From Chitinophaga pinensis (GTDB lineage: Bacteria; Pseudomonadota; Gammaproteobacteria; Burkholderiales; SG8-41): a stretch of 50,788 bases of DNA. Below the pieces are notes generated by a model that did not search any database, was not told where the DNA came from, and was given only the letters and a program-made list of their open reading frames with translations. Of the stretch, positions 1 through 9,640 are shown one piece after another (within the stretch, counting starts at the first letter, position 1; each line of letters starts with the position of its first letter). Location: assembly GCA_943329075.2 (NCBI GenBank), contig CALQCM020000031.1:1-50788 (forward strand), read 5' to 3'. The translations under genes and the position numbers were made by a program.

Positions 1-495
1 AACGTAAAGACAGGCGGAGGGCGGTTGCGCAATGCGTTCGCTTGCCAGCAGCAGGGATGCGGGATGCGGTTTGAGATGGGGCGTGGTATCGCCGCCGACG
101 ATGCAGGCGGCGCGTTGGTGCAGGGCAAGACCTTCGAGCAGGGGGTGTGTAAAGCGTTCTGCCTTGTTGGTAACCACGCCCCAGAGAATGGAGTTGTTCT
201 CCAGTGCGGTCAGCAGTTCCGCCATCCCTGGAAACAACTGCGTTTCACGACAGACGTTGCGTTCGTAGATGTCGAGAAATTCGACCCGCATGGCTTCGTA
301 ATCCGCATGGTCCGGCGTCATGCCGAAGCCTGCCCCGAGCAGACCGCGCGCGCCCATTGATGTCACGGGTCGCGTCTTTTCGAGAGGGACCGCATCAAGA
401 CCGCGCGCTGCGCGCATGCAGTTGATGGCGTAACAAAGATCGGGTGCGGTGTCGGCGAGGGTGCCGTCAAGGTCGAAGAGAACGGCTTTGATCAT
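1..495 (-). CDS. gph: Phosphoglycolate phosphatase (HAD family), 3' end missing
   Basis: The reverse-strand frame opens at an ATG at 495 and runs off the left edge, giving about 165 codons of a family that is usually about 220. Seen: the N-terminal HAD motif I FDLDGTLADT (two catalytic Asp), motif II VVTNK, and a later Lys in HLKPHP that fits motif III. Known role: dephosphorylates 2-phosphoglycolate formed during repair of oxidative DNA damage. It starts 9 bases after ubiG ends, so both are probably on one transcript with the upstream deaminase. The gph-ubiG pairing is common in beta- and gammaproteobacteria. Other HAD phosphatases remain possible, but the context favours Gph. Confidence 0.9.
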   Translation of the reverse strand, partial: MIKAVLFDLDGTLADTAPDLCYAINCMRAARGLDAVPLEKTRPVTSMGARGLLGAGFGMTPDHADYEAMRVEFLDIYERNVCRETQLFPGMAELLTALENNSILWGVVTNKAERFTHPLLEGLALHQRAACIVGGDTTPHLKPHPASLLLASERIAQPPSACLYV

Positions 496-504
496 GTTTG
501 CCAC

Positions 505-1203
505 TCAGGCTTTCACGCAGTGCAGGATGTAGTTGACGCTGGCGTCTTGACCCAAAGCGTATATTTTCGTCAGCGGGTTGTAGGTCATGCCGGTGACGTC
601 GCGCAATTCGAGGCCGGCGCGGCGGCACAGCGCAGACAACTCGGACGGTTTGATGAATTTGGCGTAATCGTGGGTGCCGCGCGGCAGCATGCGCAGCACG
701 TATTCTGCGCCGACAACGGCGAACAGATACGCTTTCAGATTGCGGTTGATGGTTGAGAAAAAAATATCGCCCCCGGGTTTCGCCAGCGTTGCGCAGGCCT
801 GGATGGTGCTCGCCGGATCGGGCACGTGCTCGAGCAGTTCCATGCAGGTAACGGCGTCGAAATGCTGCGGCATCTCACAGGCGAGGTCTTCGACCGCAGT
901 ATTGCGGTAATCGACGTGATTGCCGGTTTCGACCAGATGCAGGCGCGCGACCAGCAAAGGCTTTTCAGCCAGATCGATGCCGGTCACCGTCGCGCCGCGC
1001 ACCGCCATACTCTCGGCAAGTATGCCGCCGCCGCAACCGACATCAAGCACGGCCTTGCCCTTGAGTCCGACCCGCGCATCAATGTAATCGAGCCGCAGCG
1101 GATTGATATCGTGCAGCGGTTTGAAATCGCCCGACGCGTTCCACCATTGGTGCGCGAGTTCGCTGAATTTGGCGATTTCGACCGGATCGACGTTTTTTGT
1201 CAT
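505..1203 (-). CDS. ubiG: Ubiquinone biosynthesis O-methyltransferase
   Basis: A 232-residue class I SAM-dependent methyltransferase. Seen: N-terminal [14 protein letters not shown], the SAM-binding loop [13 protein letters not shown] at about residues 51-63, an acidic GIDLAE strand end, and [11 protein letters not shown], all characteristic of UbiG. Known role: performs both O-methylation steps of ubiquinone synthesis at the inner-membrane face. Its ATG overlaps the stop of the upstream deaminase as ATGA (1200-1203), so translation is probably coupled. Length is normal for the family. Confidence 0.96.
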   Translation of the reverse strand: MTKNVDPVEIAKFSELAHQWWNASGDFKPLHDINPLRLDYIDARVGLKGKAVLDVGCGGGILAESMAVRGATVTGIDLAEKPLLVARLHLVETGNHVDYRNTAVEDLACEMPQHFDAVTCMELLEHVPDPASTIQACATLAKPGGDIFFSTINRNLKAYLFAVVGAEYVLRMLPRGTHDYAKFIKPSELSALCRRAGLELRDVTGMTYNPLTKIYALGQDASVNYILHCVKA

Positions 1204-2534
1204 GATGGCGAGGGGTGCAGCCGGTCGCGCCAGTAGTGGCTGCGGGCCAGCAGTTCTTCAGTGTCGAGATTGGCCAGTGTGCCGGCTTCAAGCACGCGGC
1301 GGCCGTTTACCCAGACGTCGCTGACGTGCTCGCGACCGGCGGCGTACACCAGGTGCGACAGCGGGTCGTAGCAGGGGGCGAGGTTGATGTCAGCAAGATT
1401 TACCGCGGTGAGATCAGCGAATTTTCCGGCGCTGATCGAGCCGATGCGGTCGTCGAGGGCCAGTGCCCGCGCAGGGTTGATCGTCGCCATCTCAAGCGCC
1501 TGCCAGGCTGGCACGGCCGTGGCGTCGCCGGTGACACCCTTGGCCAGCAAAGCGGCGAGGCGCATTTCTGCAAACATGTCGAGGCGGTTGTTGCTGGCGG
1601 CACCGTCGGTGCCGATCCCCACATTGACACCGGCGTCCAGCAATGCGCGCACTGGCGCGATGCCGCTGGCGAGTTTTAGATTCGAGGTCGGGCAATGCGC
1701 GACGTGACAACCGTAGCGGGCGAGGAGCGCGATTTCATCACTGGTGAGGTGGACGGCGTGGACTGCGATCAAGCCCGGGCCGAGCAGGCCGGCGTCATGG
1801 AGCCGTTGCAGCGGCCGCACCTTGTGCTGTTCCAGGCTTTGCTGGATTTCATGCGCTGTTTCGTGCAGGTGTATTTGCACGGGAAGATCGAGTTCGCCGG
1901 CATAGGTGGCGACCTTGCGCAGGTTTTCGTCGCTGACTGTGTAGGGGGCGTGCGGCGCAAAACAAAAATGCAACAACGGCTCGTTTTTCATTTCGTCGCG
2001 AAAGGCGAGACCTTTGCTCAGATAATCCTGCGCATCCGAGGCATAGGCCGACGGAAAATCGATCACGATCATGCCGACCGCAGCACGCATTCCCGCCGTG
2101 ATTGCGGCACGCGCCGTGTCGCGCGGGAAGAAATACATGTCGTTGAAGCAGGTGGTCCCGCCGCGCAACATTTCCGCGCAGGCGAGCCGCGTGCCATCGT
2201 AGACAAAGGCTTCTGAAACGTGCCGCGCCTCAGCTGGCCAGATGTGATTTTTGAGCCAGTCCATCAAGGGCAGGTCGTCGGCGATGCCGCGCATGAGTGA
2301 CATGGCGGCATGGCAGTGCAGATTGATCAAACCGGGGACTAACGCGTGATCGGCAAGAACGACGACTTCTGCTGCGCGATAGCGTTCCCGCGCGTCCGCA
2401 ATTGGCAGTACCTCGACGATGCGGTCGCCGGCGATGGCAACGGCATGCCGGTCCAGCACGCATCTCGCCGGCTCTGCCGGGATGACCCAGCGGGCCTCGA
2501 TCAGCGTATCAATGCAATTTTGGGGCGCTGTCAT
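1200..2534 (-). CDS. mtaD: TRZ/ATZ-family amidohydrolase, probable 5'-methylthioadenosine/S-adenosylhomocysteine deaminase
   Basis: A metal-dependent amidohydrolase of 444 residues. Seen: the zinc motif [11 protein letters not shown], the HLHETAHE segment, HAVHLT, and [14 protein letters not shown] near the C-terminal third, the usual order in the MtaD/TrzN/AtzA group. An ATG five codons further upstream (2549) would sit in the A-tract of a terminator hairpin, so the ATG at 2534 is chosen. Known family role: deamination of S-adenosylhomocysteine or methylthioadenosine. The placement just before ubiG, a SAH-producing methyltransferase, fits this but does not prove the substrate. Close relatives carry the misleading label N-ethylammeline chlorohydrolase. 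Confidence 0.85.
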   Translation of the reverse strand: MTAPQNCIDTLIEARWVIPAEPARCVLDRHAVAIAGDRIVEVLPIADARERYRAAEVVVLADHALVPGLINLHCHAAMSLMRGIADDLPLMDWLKNHIWPAEARHVSEAFVYDGTRLACAEMLRGGTTCFNDMYFFPRDTARAAITAGMRAAVGMIVIDFPSAYASDAQDYLSKGLAFRDEMKNEPLLHFCFAPHAPYTVSDENLRKVATYAGELDLPVQIHLHETAHEIQQSLEQHKVRPLQRLHDAGLLGPGLIAVHAVHLTSDEIALLARYGCHVAHCPTSNLKLASGIAPVRALLDAGVNVGIGTDGAASNNRLDMFAEMRLAALLAKGVTGDATAVPAWQALEMATINPARALALDDRIGSISAGKFADLTAVNLADINLAPCYDPLSHLVYAAGREHVSDVWVNGRRVLEAGTLANLDTEELLARSHYWRDRLHPSPS

Positions 2535-2550
2535 GGTTGAAGCATACAAA

Positions 2551-2580
2551 AAAAAGCCCTGCCGAAGCAGGGCTTTTTTT
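2551..2580 (-). terminator. Intrinsic terminator downstream of the first OmpA-like gene
   Basis: A stem AGCCCTGC / GCAGGGCT with a CGAA loop, flanked by an A-run on the left and a T-run on the right. It lies between the end of the OmpA-like gene (2594) and the start of the deaminase (2534). It ends leftward transcription, and the symmetric A/T tracts mean it could act in both directions. Confidence 0.85.
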
Positions 2581-2593
2581 CAGTAGGTGTTTC

Positions 2594-3334
2594 TTAGGGC
2601 TTGGGTTTCGGTTTCGGGGCCGGCGGCAGTTTGGTGCCGACGACTTCGACCGTCACGCGGCGGTTCGGTGCCAGGCACTCGATCAGCTGGGCGCGCTTCA
2701 TCTTGTTGTCACAGAACTTGGTGACCGGGATCGGCTGTTTCGGGCCTTTGCCTTCCCAGAAAATCAGTTTCTGGTCGATGCCTTTGCTCACGACATAGTC
2801 TTTAACGCCAAGAGCGCGTTTTTCCGACAGCGTCTTGTTGGACTTGTCGTTGCCGATGCGATCGGTATGCCCGGTGATGATCACCGCGCCGACCGTGTTC
2901 AGCGGCTTGACTTCCTTCGCCAGAAACTCGTCGAGTTCCTTCTTGTTGTCGGCCGTCATCTCGGTCTTGTTGAAGGCCATGCCCTGCAACTCGATCTTGA
3001 GTTCGACGTTCTGCGGCCCAGCCTTGGGCTTCGGCTTGTCGGCCGGTTTTGCTTCCGGCTTGGCTTCCGGTTTTGCGGCAGCAGCAGGAGCCGCAGCCGG
3101 TTTCGGTGCCGGGCACAGCTCCGGCGTGCATTGTTTGCAGGCTGCTGCGGCAGCGGCTAGCGCCGGCGTCCAGAAACCATTGCGCACGCAAACGCCGGCG
3201 CCGGTAGCCATGACGACGTCGCCGTTGGTGTCGGTGACATAACCCTGGTTTTTGACCTGAGCAAGCGCGGGCAGTGAGCTGAGCGCCGCGGCGGCGGTCA
3301 GACCTGCAAGGATGTTACGGAAAGCTGAATTCAT
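2594..3334 (-). CDS. OmpA-domain envelope protein (peptidoglycan-binding), copy 1
   Basis: 246 residues. Seen: a signal peptide of about 25 residues ending in ALA, a short region with YVTDTNGDVV, a low-complexity Ala/Pro/Lys linker with KPEAK repeats (about 74-105), then an OmpA/MotB-type domain with TGHTDRIGNDKSN and LSEKRALGVKDYVV. It ends in a Pro/Lys tail. The upstream AGGAGGAG is a strong ribosome binding site. Known role of the domain: non-covalent binding of peptidoglycan from the outer membrane. There is no room for an eight-strand beta-barrel, so it is OmpA-like only in its C-terminal domain. A close paralogue lies just upstream at 3552-4241. Confidence 0.88.
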   Translation of the reverse strand: MNSAFRNILAGLTAAAALSSLPALAQVKNQGYVTDTNGDVVMATGAGVCVRNGFWTPALAAAAAACKQCTPELCPAPKPAAAPAAAAKPEAKPEAKPADKPKPKAGPQNVELKIELQGMAFNKTEMTADNKKELDEFLAKEVKPLNTVGAVIITGHTDRIGNDKSNKTLSEKRALGVKDYVVSKGIDQKLIFWEGKGPKQPIPVTKFCDNKMKRAQLIECLAPNRRVTVEVVGTKLPPAPKPKPKP

Positions 3335-3551
3335 GATTTTTGCTCCTCCTGATCTGCAAAAATAAAATCGGAAAACCGGGGTAGTGTCAAAACTGCAACA
3401 AAAATACTAAGCTGCTGAATCTAGACCGGCAATTAATATCACAGGCCATTAGATTAGGCAAGCGATGCGCCAATCCTAACACATTTGCGGGCGGCTAAAG
3501 CCAACTACTCGGTGCATGGCTTGCGCCAAATTCGTGCAGGCCATGCGCTTC

Positions 3552-4241
3552 CTACTTCGTGCCGCTCACTTCCACGTCGACGCGGCGGTCGGGTTGCAGA
3601 CACGCGATCAACGCCTTGCGGTTTGTCATTTTGCAATCACCGGGTTTGGTCACCGGTTGCGATTTGCCCTTGCCTTCAGCATAAACGCGGTTTGCGGCAA
3701 TGCCCTTGCTGACAAGGTGCTGCTTGACCGCATCGGCGCGCTTTGCCGAGAGGGCCTGGTTATATTTCACCGAGCCGATGCGGTCGGTGTGGCCGATCGC
3801 CAGAATGACTTCGTATTTGGCGCCGTTCAACACCGTGACGAGGTCGTCCAGCATCGATTTTCCTCTGGGTTTCAATTCGGACTTGTCGAAATCGAACAGG
3901 GCGTCTGACGAGAAATTGATTTTCTGCGGAACCGGTTGTGCCGGCTGCTTCGGTGCGGCTGCTGTTTCTTTCGGTGTGACAGGCGTGCTTTTCGGCGCGG
4001 CCGGCGTGGTTTTGGCGGCGGCATCGGGTTTTTTCACCAGGTCCGGATCGCATTGCGCCACCGCCAGCGCGGGCGTCCATGCGCCTGTGCGCCAGCACAG
4101 GCCGGTGGTAGAGCTGGTGACGATGTTGCTGTTCTGGTCGACCAGATAGCCCTCGTTCTTAAATTGGGCCTGCGCGGCAAGCGGCAGTGAGGCTGCGAAC
4201 AGGGCCGCGGCAATCCATGTGTTTTTGGTGAGAGTCATCAT
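3552..4241 (-). CDS. OmpA-domain envelope protein (peptidoglycan-binding), copy 2
   Basis: About 229 residues. The start at 4241 is chosen because AAGGA sits at the right distance before it; the tandem second ATG at 4238 is equally possible. Seen: a signal peptide ending AQAQ, a segment FKNEGYLVDQNSNIVTSS parallel to that in copy 1, a Pro/Ala/Thr/Lys linker, and an OmpA-type domain with FDFDKSELKPRG, IGHTDRIGSVKYN and LSAKRADAVKQHL. As in copy 1 there is no barrel. The two genes are tandem paralogues in the same direction, 217 bases apart, so each may have its own promoter. The function is inferred to be cell-wall anchoring. Confidence 0.88.
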   Translation of the reverse strand: MMTLTKNTWIAAALFAASLPLAAQAQFKNEGYLVDQNSNIVTSSTTGLCWRTGAWTPALAVAQCDPDLVKKPDAAAKTTPAAPKSTPVTPKETAAAPKQPAQPVPQKINFSSDALFDFDKSELKPRGKSMLDDLVTVLNGAKYEVILAIGHTDRIGSVKYNQALSAKRADAVKQHLVSKGIAANRVYAEGKGKSQPVTKPGDCKMTNRKALIACLQPDRRVDVEVSGTK

Positions 4242-4604
4242 TGTTTTTTTCCTTGTCCCGTAATGGCAGGTGCTGTTTTTCTGGATGCCCACACTTCCTG
4301 ATCGCAGGTTGCCAACGGCATTGGCGCGCCCTGTTTCCAGTATTGCGGCAGGCCATCAAACGGCGTCGTATGGCGGTGTTGTGCGGCCTGCAAAATCAGC
4401 TTTAAAAATTCATTGAAATCCATTGAAATCATAACATAACGGGCCAGGCAATTCAAAAGCGAAAGGCGGCTTGTCGCGGACGGTGCCGGTATGGCGGAAA
4501 TGCGAATGGTGCGGTGACTGGCCAGGCATCCGCGTGCTAAAATCGAACGCTTTGCAAAGCAGCATTTTCACGGCGCTTTCTGCCGCAATTTCGCCAAAGA
4601 GTTC
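4242..4604. other. Intergenic region between divergent ompA-like and gyrA genes
   Basis: A 363-base non-coding stretch between oppositely directed genes, expected to carry promoters for both. I see a short direct repeat CATTGAAAT twice around 4410-4430 and a gyrA promoter candidate listed separately. No RNA gene or mobile-element trace is evident. Confidence 0.5.
4514..4543 (+). promoter_or_regulatory. Candidate sigma-70 promoter of gyrA
   Basis: GTGACT (4514-4519) and TAAAAT (4538-4543) are separated by 18 bases and lie about 60 bases before the gyrA ATG. The -10 matches five of six consensus positions, the -35 only four. Spotted by eye; no transcription start is known. Confidence 0.35.
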
Positions 4605-7169
4605 ATGGATACATTCGCCAAAGAAACCATACCGGTAAGCCTCGAAGAGGAGATGCGGCGCTCGTATCTCGATTACGCCATGAGCGTGATCGTCGGACGC
4701 GCGCTGCCTGATGTCCGCGACGGATTGAAGCCGGTGCACCGCCGCGTGCTGTTTGCGATGCATGAGCTTTCCAACGACTGGAACCGCGCTTACAAGAAAT
4801 CGGCGCGTATCGTCGGCGACGTAATCGGTAAATACCACCCGCACGGCGACACCGCGGTCTATGACACCATCGTGCGCATGGCGCAGGATTTTTCACTGCG
4901 CTACCCGCTGGTCGACGGACAGGGCAACTTCGGTTCGGTCGACGGTGATAACGCGGCGGCCATGCGTTACACCGAAATCCGCATGGCGCGCATTGCGCAT
5001 GAACTGCTTGAGGACCTCGACAAGGAAACCGTCGATTTCGGGCCCAACTACGACGGTTCCGAGCATGAGCCGCTGGTGATGCCCTCGAAGATCCCGAATC
5101 TTCTGATCAACGGTTCTTCGGGCATCGCGGTCGGCATGGCGACAAATATTCCGCCGCACAATCTTTGTGAAGTGGTCGATGCCTGCCATGCGCTGCTGAA
5201 GAATCCCGACATCAACATCGATGAACTGGTCAACATTGTGCCGGCGCCCGATTTTCCGACGCGCGGCATCATTTACGGCGCCGCCGGCCCGCGCGAGGCG
5301 TTACGCACGGGGCGCGGTCGCGTCATCATGCGCGCGCGCGCGCACATTGAAGACATGGAAAAGGGCAATCGTCAGGCCATCGTCATCGATGAACTGCCTT
5401 ATCAGGTCAATAAGGCCAATTTGCTGATCAAGGTCGGCGAACTGGTGCGCGAGAAACGCCTTGAAGGCATTGCCGAGATCCGCGACGAGTCGGATAAGTC
5501 CGGCATGCGCGCGGTGATCGAACTGAAGCGCGGCGAAAATGCCGAGGTCGTGCTGAACAATCTCTACACCATGACGCAGATGCAGGACAGCTTTGGCGTC
5601 AACATGGTGGCGCTGGTCGATGGTCAGCCGCGCGTGTTGAACCTGAAGCAGATGCTCGACGCCTTCCTGCGCCACCGCCGCGAAGTGGTGACGCGGCGCA
5701 CCGTGTTCGAACTGAAGAAGGCGCGCGACCGCGGCCACATCCTGGAAGGTCTGGCAGTCGCATTGTCGAACGTCGACGAGGTCATTGCGCTGATCAAGGC
5801 GGCAAAGGCGCCGGCGGAGGCGAAAGAGCAGTTGATGGCGCGCCTGTGGCGTTCCGCGCTGGTCGAAGGCATGCTGGCCCGGGTTGATCCGTCGGCGAGT
5901 CGTCCGCTCGGTCTGGCCGCCGAATTCGGCTGGCAGCCGCAGGGCGGTTACCGTTTGTCCGAAGCGCAGGCGCAACGCATTCTCGAAATGCAGTTGCAGC
6001 GCCTCACCGGGCTCGAGCAGGACAAGATTGTCGCGGAATACAAGGAGGTCATGGAGACCATCCTTGATCTGCTGGACATCCTCGCCAAACCGGAACGTGT
6101 CACGCAAATCATCAGCGCCGAGTTGAATGACGTGAAGACGCGATACGGCGACGAGCGGCGCAGCGAGATCGTGCAGCACACGCAGGACATGTCGATGGAA
6201 GACCTGATCGCCGCGGAAGATGTGGTGGTGACGCTCTCGCATGGCGGCTATATGAAATGCCAGCCGGTGGCTGACTATCGCGCGCAAAAGCGCGGCGGGC
6301 GCGGCAAGCAGGCGACGACGACCAAGGACGATGATTTTGTCGAGAAATTGTTCATCGCCAATACGCACGATCACATCCTGTGTTTCTCGAACCGCGGGCG
6401 CGTTTACTGGCTGAAGGTTTATGCGGTGCCGCAGGGCAGCCGCAACAGCCGCGGCAAACCGATAGTCAATCTGGTGCCGCTGCTCGAACACGAAAAAATC
6501 ACCGCCATCCTGCCGGTGAAGGAATTCGACGACGAACATTTCGTCTTCATGGCGACCGCCAGCGGCACGGTGAAGAAAACGGCGCTGTCGGCGTTCTCGC
6601 GGCCGCGCCCGAGCGGCATTATTGCCGTCAATCTGGACGATGGCGATTACCTGATCGGCGTGGCGCTGACCGACGGCAAACAGGACGTGATGCTGTTCTC
6701 CGACGCCGGCAAGGCGCTGCGCTTTGCCGAAGACGAGGTGCGCGGCATGGGGCGCAACGCCGGCGGTGTCCGCGGCATGCGGCTGCCGGAAGGCGGCCAG
6801 GTCATCTCGCTGCTCACCGCAGACAATGAAAACGTCTCGGTGCTGACGGCCACCGAAAACGGTTACGGCAAACGCACGCCGATCGGGGACTACACCAAGC
6901 ACGGTCGCGGCACACAGGGCATGCTTGCCATTGCAAACTCGGAGCGTAACGGCAAGCTGGTGGCGGCGCAGATCGTCGGCGACGACGACGAGATCATGCT
7001 GATCACGACCGGCGGCGTGCTGATCCGTACGCGCATTGCCGAAATCCGCGATATGGGGCGCACCACACAGGGCGTGCGCTTGATCAATCTCGGTGACGGC
7101 GAAAAACTCGCCGGTCTGGAAAAGATACTGGAACCCGATGATCCCGAGGAAGCACCGGCCGCCGAGTGA
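4605..7169 (+). CDS. gyrA: DNA gyrase subunit A
   Basis: 854 residues, typical length. Seen: [34 protein letters not shown] at the N-terminus (quoted only as landmark; key residues R-S-Y-L-D-Y), catalytic Tyr122 in AAMRYTEIR, a QKRGGRG GyrA box near residue 560, six C-terminal beta-pinwheel repeats and an acidic tail. Known role: cuts and rejoins DNA in the GyrA2GyrB2 complex to introduce negative supercoils. In the quinolone-resistance region residue 83 is Thr and 87 is Asp. Thr83 is wild type in several proteobacteria, so it is not evidence of acquired resistance. gyrA next to serC and the aromatic genes is a typical betaproteobacterial arrangement. Confidence 0.98.
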   Translation: MDTFAKETIPVSLEEEMRRSYLDYAMSVIVGRALPDVRDGLKPVHRRVLFAMHELSNDWNRAYKKSARIVGDVIGKYHPHGDTAVYDTIVRMAQDFSLRYPLVDGQGNFGSVDGDNAAAMRYTEIRMARIAHELLEDLDKETVDFGPNYDGSEHEPLVMPSKIPNLLINGSSGIAVGMATNIPPHNLCEVVDACHALLKNPDINIDELVNIVPAPDFPTRGIIYGAAGPREALRTGRGRVIMRARAHIEDMEKGNRQAIVIDELPYQVNKANLLIKVGELVREKRLEGIAEIRDESDKSGMRAVIELKRGENAEVVLNNLYTMTQMQDSFGVNMVALVDGQPRVLNLKQMLDAFLRHRREVVTRRTVFELKKARDRGHILEGLAVALSNVDEVIALIKAAKAPAEAKEQLMARLWRSALVEGMLARVDPSASRPLGLAAEFGWQPQGGYRLSEAQAQRILEMQLQRLTGLEQDKIVAEYKEVMETILDLLDILAKPERVTQIISAELNDVKTRYGDERRSEIVQHTQDMSMEDLIAAEDVVVTLSHGGYMKCQPVADYRAQKRGGRGKQATTTKDDDFVEKLFIANTHDHILCFSNRGRVYWLKVYAVPQGSRNSRGKPIVNLVPLLEHEKITAILPVKEFDDEHFVFMATASGTVKKTALSAFSRPRPSGIIAVNLDDGDYLIGVALTDGKQDVMLFSDAGKALRFAEDEVRGMGRNAGGVRGMRLPEGGQVISLLTADNENVSVLTATENGYGKRTPIGDYTKHGRGTQGMLAIANSERNGKLVAAQIVGDDDEIMLITTGGVLIRTRIAEIRDMGRTTQGVRLINLGDGEKLAGLEKILEPDDPEEAPAAE

Positions 7170-7235
7170 GCGGCCGCGCATATTCTCAACAATCATCCGC
7201 CGGCAATGAATTCTTAACCTGGGTATTTAAAAATC

Positions 7236-8318
7236 ATGACGCGCGTATTTAATTTTGCCGCCGGGCCGGCGATATTGCCCGAACCGGTTTTGCAACAGGC
7301 TGCTGCGGAAATGCTCGACTGGCATGGCAGCGGCATGTCGGTAATGGAGATGAGCCATCGCGGCAAGGAGTTCATCTCGATTGCCGAGCAGGCCGAGGCC
7401 GACCTGCGCGAGTTGATGGGTGTCCCCGCCAACTACAAGGTGTTGTTTGTGCAGGGCGGGGCGACGCTGCAGTTCGCCGCCATCCCGTTGAATCTCTTGC
7501 GCGGAAAAAAATCCGCCGATTACGTCAACACCGGCGAGTGGGCGAAGAAGGCGATCAAGGAAGCCAAGCGCTACGGCGGCGTCAACGTTGCGGCGAGCGC
7601 CGAAGACCGGCAGTTCACCTATGCGCCGGCGCAGAGCGCGTGGAAACTCGATCCGGATGCGGCCTATGTGCATTACACGTCCAACGAAACCATCGGCGGC
7701 GTCGAGTTCAATTGGGTGCCCGAGACCGGCAACGTGCCGCTGGTTGCCGACATGTCCTCGCATATACTATCGCGTACGGTTGAGGTGTCGCGTTACGGCC
7801 TGATCTACGCCGGCGCGCAGAAAAACATCGGCCCGGCCGGCCTCACCATCGTCATCGTGCGCGACGATCTGCTCGGCGGCGCGTCGCCGCTGACGCCGTC
7901 CATCCTCGACTACAAGGTGCAGGCCGACAACGGCTGGATGTACAACACACCGGCGACCTATGCCGTATACATTGCCGGCCTCGTGTTTCAGTGGCTGAAG
8001 AAAAACGGCGGTCTGAAAAAGATGGAAGAGAGTAACCGCGCCAAGGCCGCGTTGCTCTATGACTATCTCGATCAGACCGAGTTTTATTATTCGCCTGTGG
8101 ACAAGCCGGACCGCTCTCTGATGAACGTGCCGTTCCGCCTGCGCGACGAAAAACTCAATGACGAGTTCCTCAAGCAGGCCAAACAGCACAAATTGCTCGA
8201 ATTAAAAGGGCACCGCTCGGTGGGCGGCATGCGGGCCTCGATTTACAACGCGATGCCCGTCGAGGGCGTCAAGGCGCTGGTTGCCTTCATGCGCGAATTT
8301 CAGACTAAGAACGGTTGA
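7236..8318 (+). CDS. serC: Phosphoserine aminotransferase
   Basis: 360 residues, family-typical. Seen: start [49 protein letters not shown], and the PLP lysine in [16 protein letters not shown]. Known role: converts 3-phosphohydroxypyruvate plus glutamate to phosphoserine, and also acts in pyridoxal phosphate synthesis. serA, which makes its substrate, follows after 4 bases, so the two serine steps are adjacent and probably co-translated. No strong ribosome binding site is visible before the ATG. Confidence 0.97.
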   Translation: MTRVFNFAAGPAILPEPVLQQAAAEMLDWHGSGMSVMEMSHRGKEFISIAEQAEADLRELMGVPANYKVLFVQGGATLQFAAIPLNLLRGKKSADYVNTGEWAKKAIKEAKRYGGVNVAASAEDRQFTYAPAQSAWKLDPDAAYVHYTSNETIGGVEFNWVPETGNVPLVADMSSHILSRTVEVSRYGLIYAGAQKNIGPAGLTIVIVRDDLLGGASPLTPSILDYKVQADNGWMYNTPATYAVYIAGLVFQWLKKNGGLKKMEESNRAKAALLYDYLDQTEFYYSPVDKPDRSLMNVPFRLRDEKLNDEFLKQAKQHKLLELKGHRSVGGMRASIYNAMPVEGVKALVAFMREFQTKNG

Positions 8319-8322
8319 TCAA

Positions 8323-9510
8323 ATGGCCAATGCAATACGCGTACTGACGCTGAACAACATCGCCAAGGTCGGGCTTGAACGCCTGCCGGCGCCGACCTAC
8401 GAGGTCGGTGCAAAAATTGCCGATCCGGATGCGATCCTGGTGCGTTCGCAGGATATGCATACGATGGAAATTTCGCCGCGCGTGAAGGCCATTGCGCGCG
8501 CCGGCGCCGGCACCAACAACATTCCGACCAAGCAGATGAGCGCGCGCGGCGTGCCGGTGTTCAATGCGCCGGGGGCCAATGCCAACGCCGTGAAGGAGTT
8601 GGTCATCGCCGGCATGCTGATGGCGGCGCGTAATATCGTGCCGGGCGTTCGGTTTGTCGACGGTCTGAGCGGCGACGACGAATCATTGCACAAGCAGGTC
8701 GAAGATGGCAAAAAGCACTTCGCCGGCATCGAACTCACCAGGCACACGCTGGGCGTGATCGGCCTTGGCAAGATCGGCAGCCTGGTCGCGGACGCCGCGA
8801 TCAAACTCGGCATGAATGTAATCGGCTTCGATCCGCACATCACGGTGGACGCCGCGTGGAGTCTGCCGTCGCAGGTGAAGAAGGCGCATTCGGTCGAGGA
8901 GGTGCTGAAGGCCTCGGAGTTCGTCACGCTGCACGTGCCGCTGATCGACGCCACGCGCAACCTGATTTCCGCCGAGCGCCTGAAATTCTGCAAGAGCGGT
9001 GTGGTCGTGCTCAATTTTTCACGCGACGGTATAGTCGATCTCGATGCGGTACTCGAAGGCATCAAGGCGAAGAAGGTCAAGGCCTACGTCTGCGATTTCC
9101 CGGCGCAAAAGCTGACCGGACAGGCCGGCGTGGTCGCGTTGCCGCATCTGGGCGCATCAACCCGCGAGGCCGAGGACAATTGCGCCATCATGGTCGCCGA
9201 CCAGCTGCGCGAATACATGGAACACGGCAACATCCTCAATGCGGTGAATTTTCCCGATGTGACGATGCCGCGTGAATCGCCGTTCCGCATCGGTATTGCG
9301 AATTCCAACGTACCCAACATGCTGGGCCAGATTTCAACCGCGATGGCCGACGCCGGCCTCAACATCCACAACATGTTGAACAAATCGAAGGGCGAGATGG
9401 CCTATACGCTGGTCGATGTCGACAGCGCCGTGTCGGACGCCGTGGTGGCGAAGATTGCCGCCATCAAGGGCGTGTTGACGGTGCGTTACCTGCCGCTCGA
9501 ACGCGCCTGA
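8323..9510 (+). CDS. serA: D-3-phosphoglycerate dehydrogenase
   Basis: 395 residues. The ATG at 8323 follows the serC stop by 4 bases. Longer readings into serC are not supported. Seen: an N-terminal substrate domain with GAGTNNIP, the NAD-binding GVIGLGKIGS (about 144-153), a LPHLGASTREAEDN catalytic-His region, and a C-terminal ACT domain (about 320-395) with NIHNMLNKSKGEMAYTLVDVD. Known role: first committed step of serine synthesis, often feedback-inhibited by serine through the ACT domain. The protein belongs to the shorter type of about 395 residues. Confidence 0.94.
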   Translation: MANAIRVLTLNNIAKVGLERLPAPTYEVGAKIADPDAILVRSQDMHTMEISPRVKAIARAGAGTNNIPTKQMSARGVPVFNAPGANANAVKELVIAGMLMAARNIVPGVRFVDGLSGDDESLHKQVEDGKKHFAGIELTRHTLGVIGLGKIGSLVADAAIKLGMNVIGFDPHITVDAAWSLPSQVKKAHSVEEVLKASEFVTLHVPLIDATRNLISAERLKFCKSGVVVLNFSRDGIVDLDAVLEGIKAKKVKAYVCDFPAQKLTGQAGVVALPHLGASTREAEDNCAIMVADQLREYMEHGNILNAVNFPDVTMPRESPFRIGIANSNVPNMLGQISTAMADAGLNIHNMLNKSKGEMAYTLVDVDSAVSDAVVAKIAAIKGVLTVRYLPLERA

Positions 9511-9566
9511 GCAGGGGGCGCCTGCCCGCAACAACGCGGCTGCCGGAGTATTCACGCGCCGGATAG

Positions 9567-9588
9567 CCGCGGGTGCGCGGTTTGTTTT
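9567..9588 (+). terminator. Possible weak terminator or attenuator after serA
   Basis: CCGCG (9567-9571), a 4-base loop and CGCGG (9576-9580), followed by TTTGTTTT. The stem is only 5 base pairs, so it may end part of the serCA transcription or do nothing. Confidence 0.35.
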
Positions 9589-9640
9589 ATCATCGACGGG
9601 CGCCGCCTGATGTTCCACAACAATGGCGGCCGGGGACGAC

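Noticed and set aside
4847..4866. Quinolone-resistance mutation in GyrA (Thr83)
   Set aside because: Thr at this place is the natural residue in several proteobacteria, so it is not evidence of acquired resistance.
5301..7196. 631-codon open frame antisense to gyrA
   Set aside because: It lies wholly opposite a clearly conserved gene, is rich in His, Arg and Gln as expected for a shadow of GC-rich coding sequence, and shows no motif.
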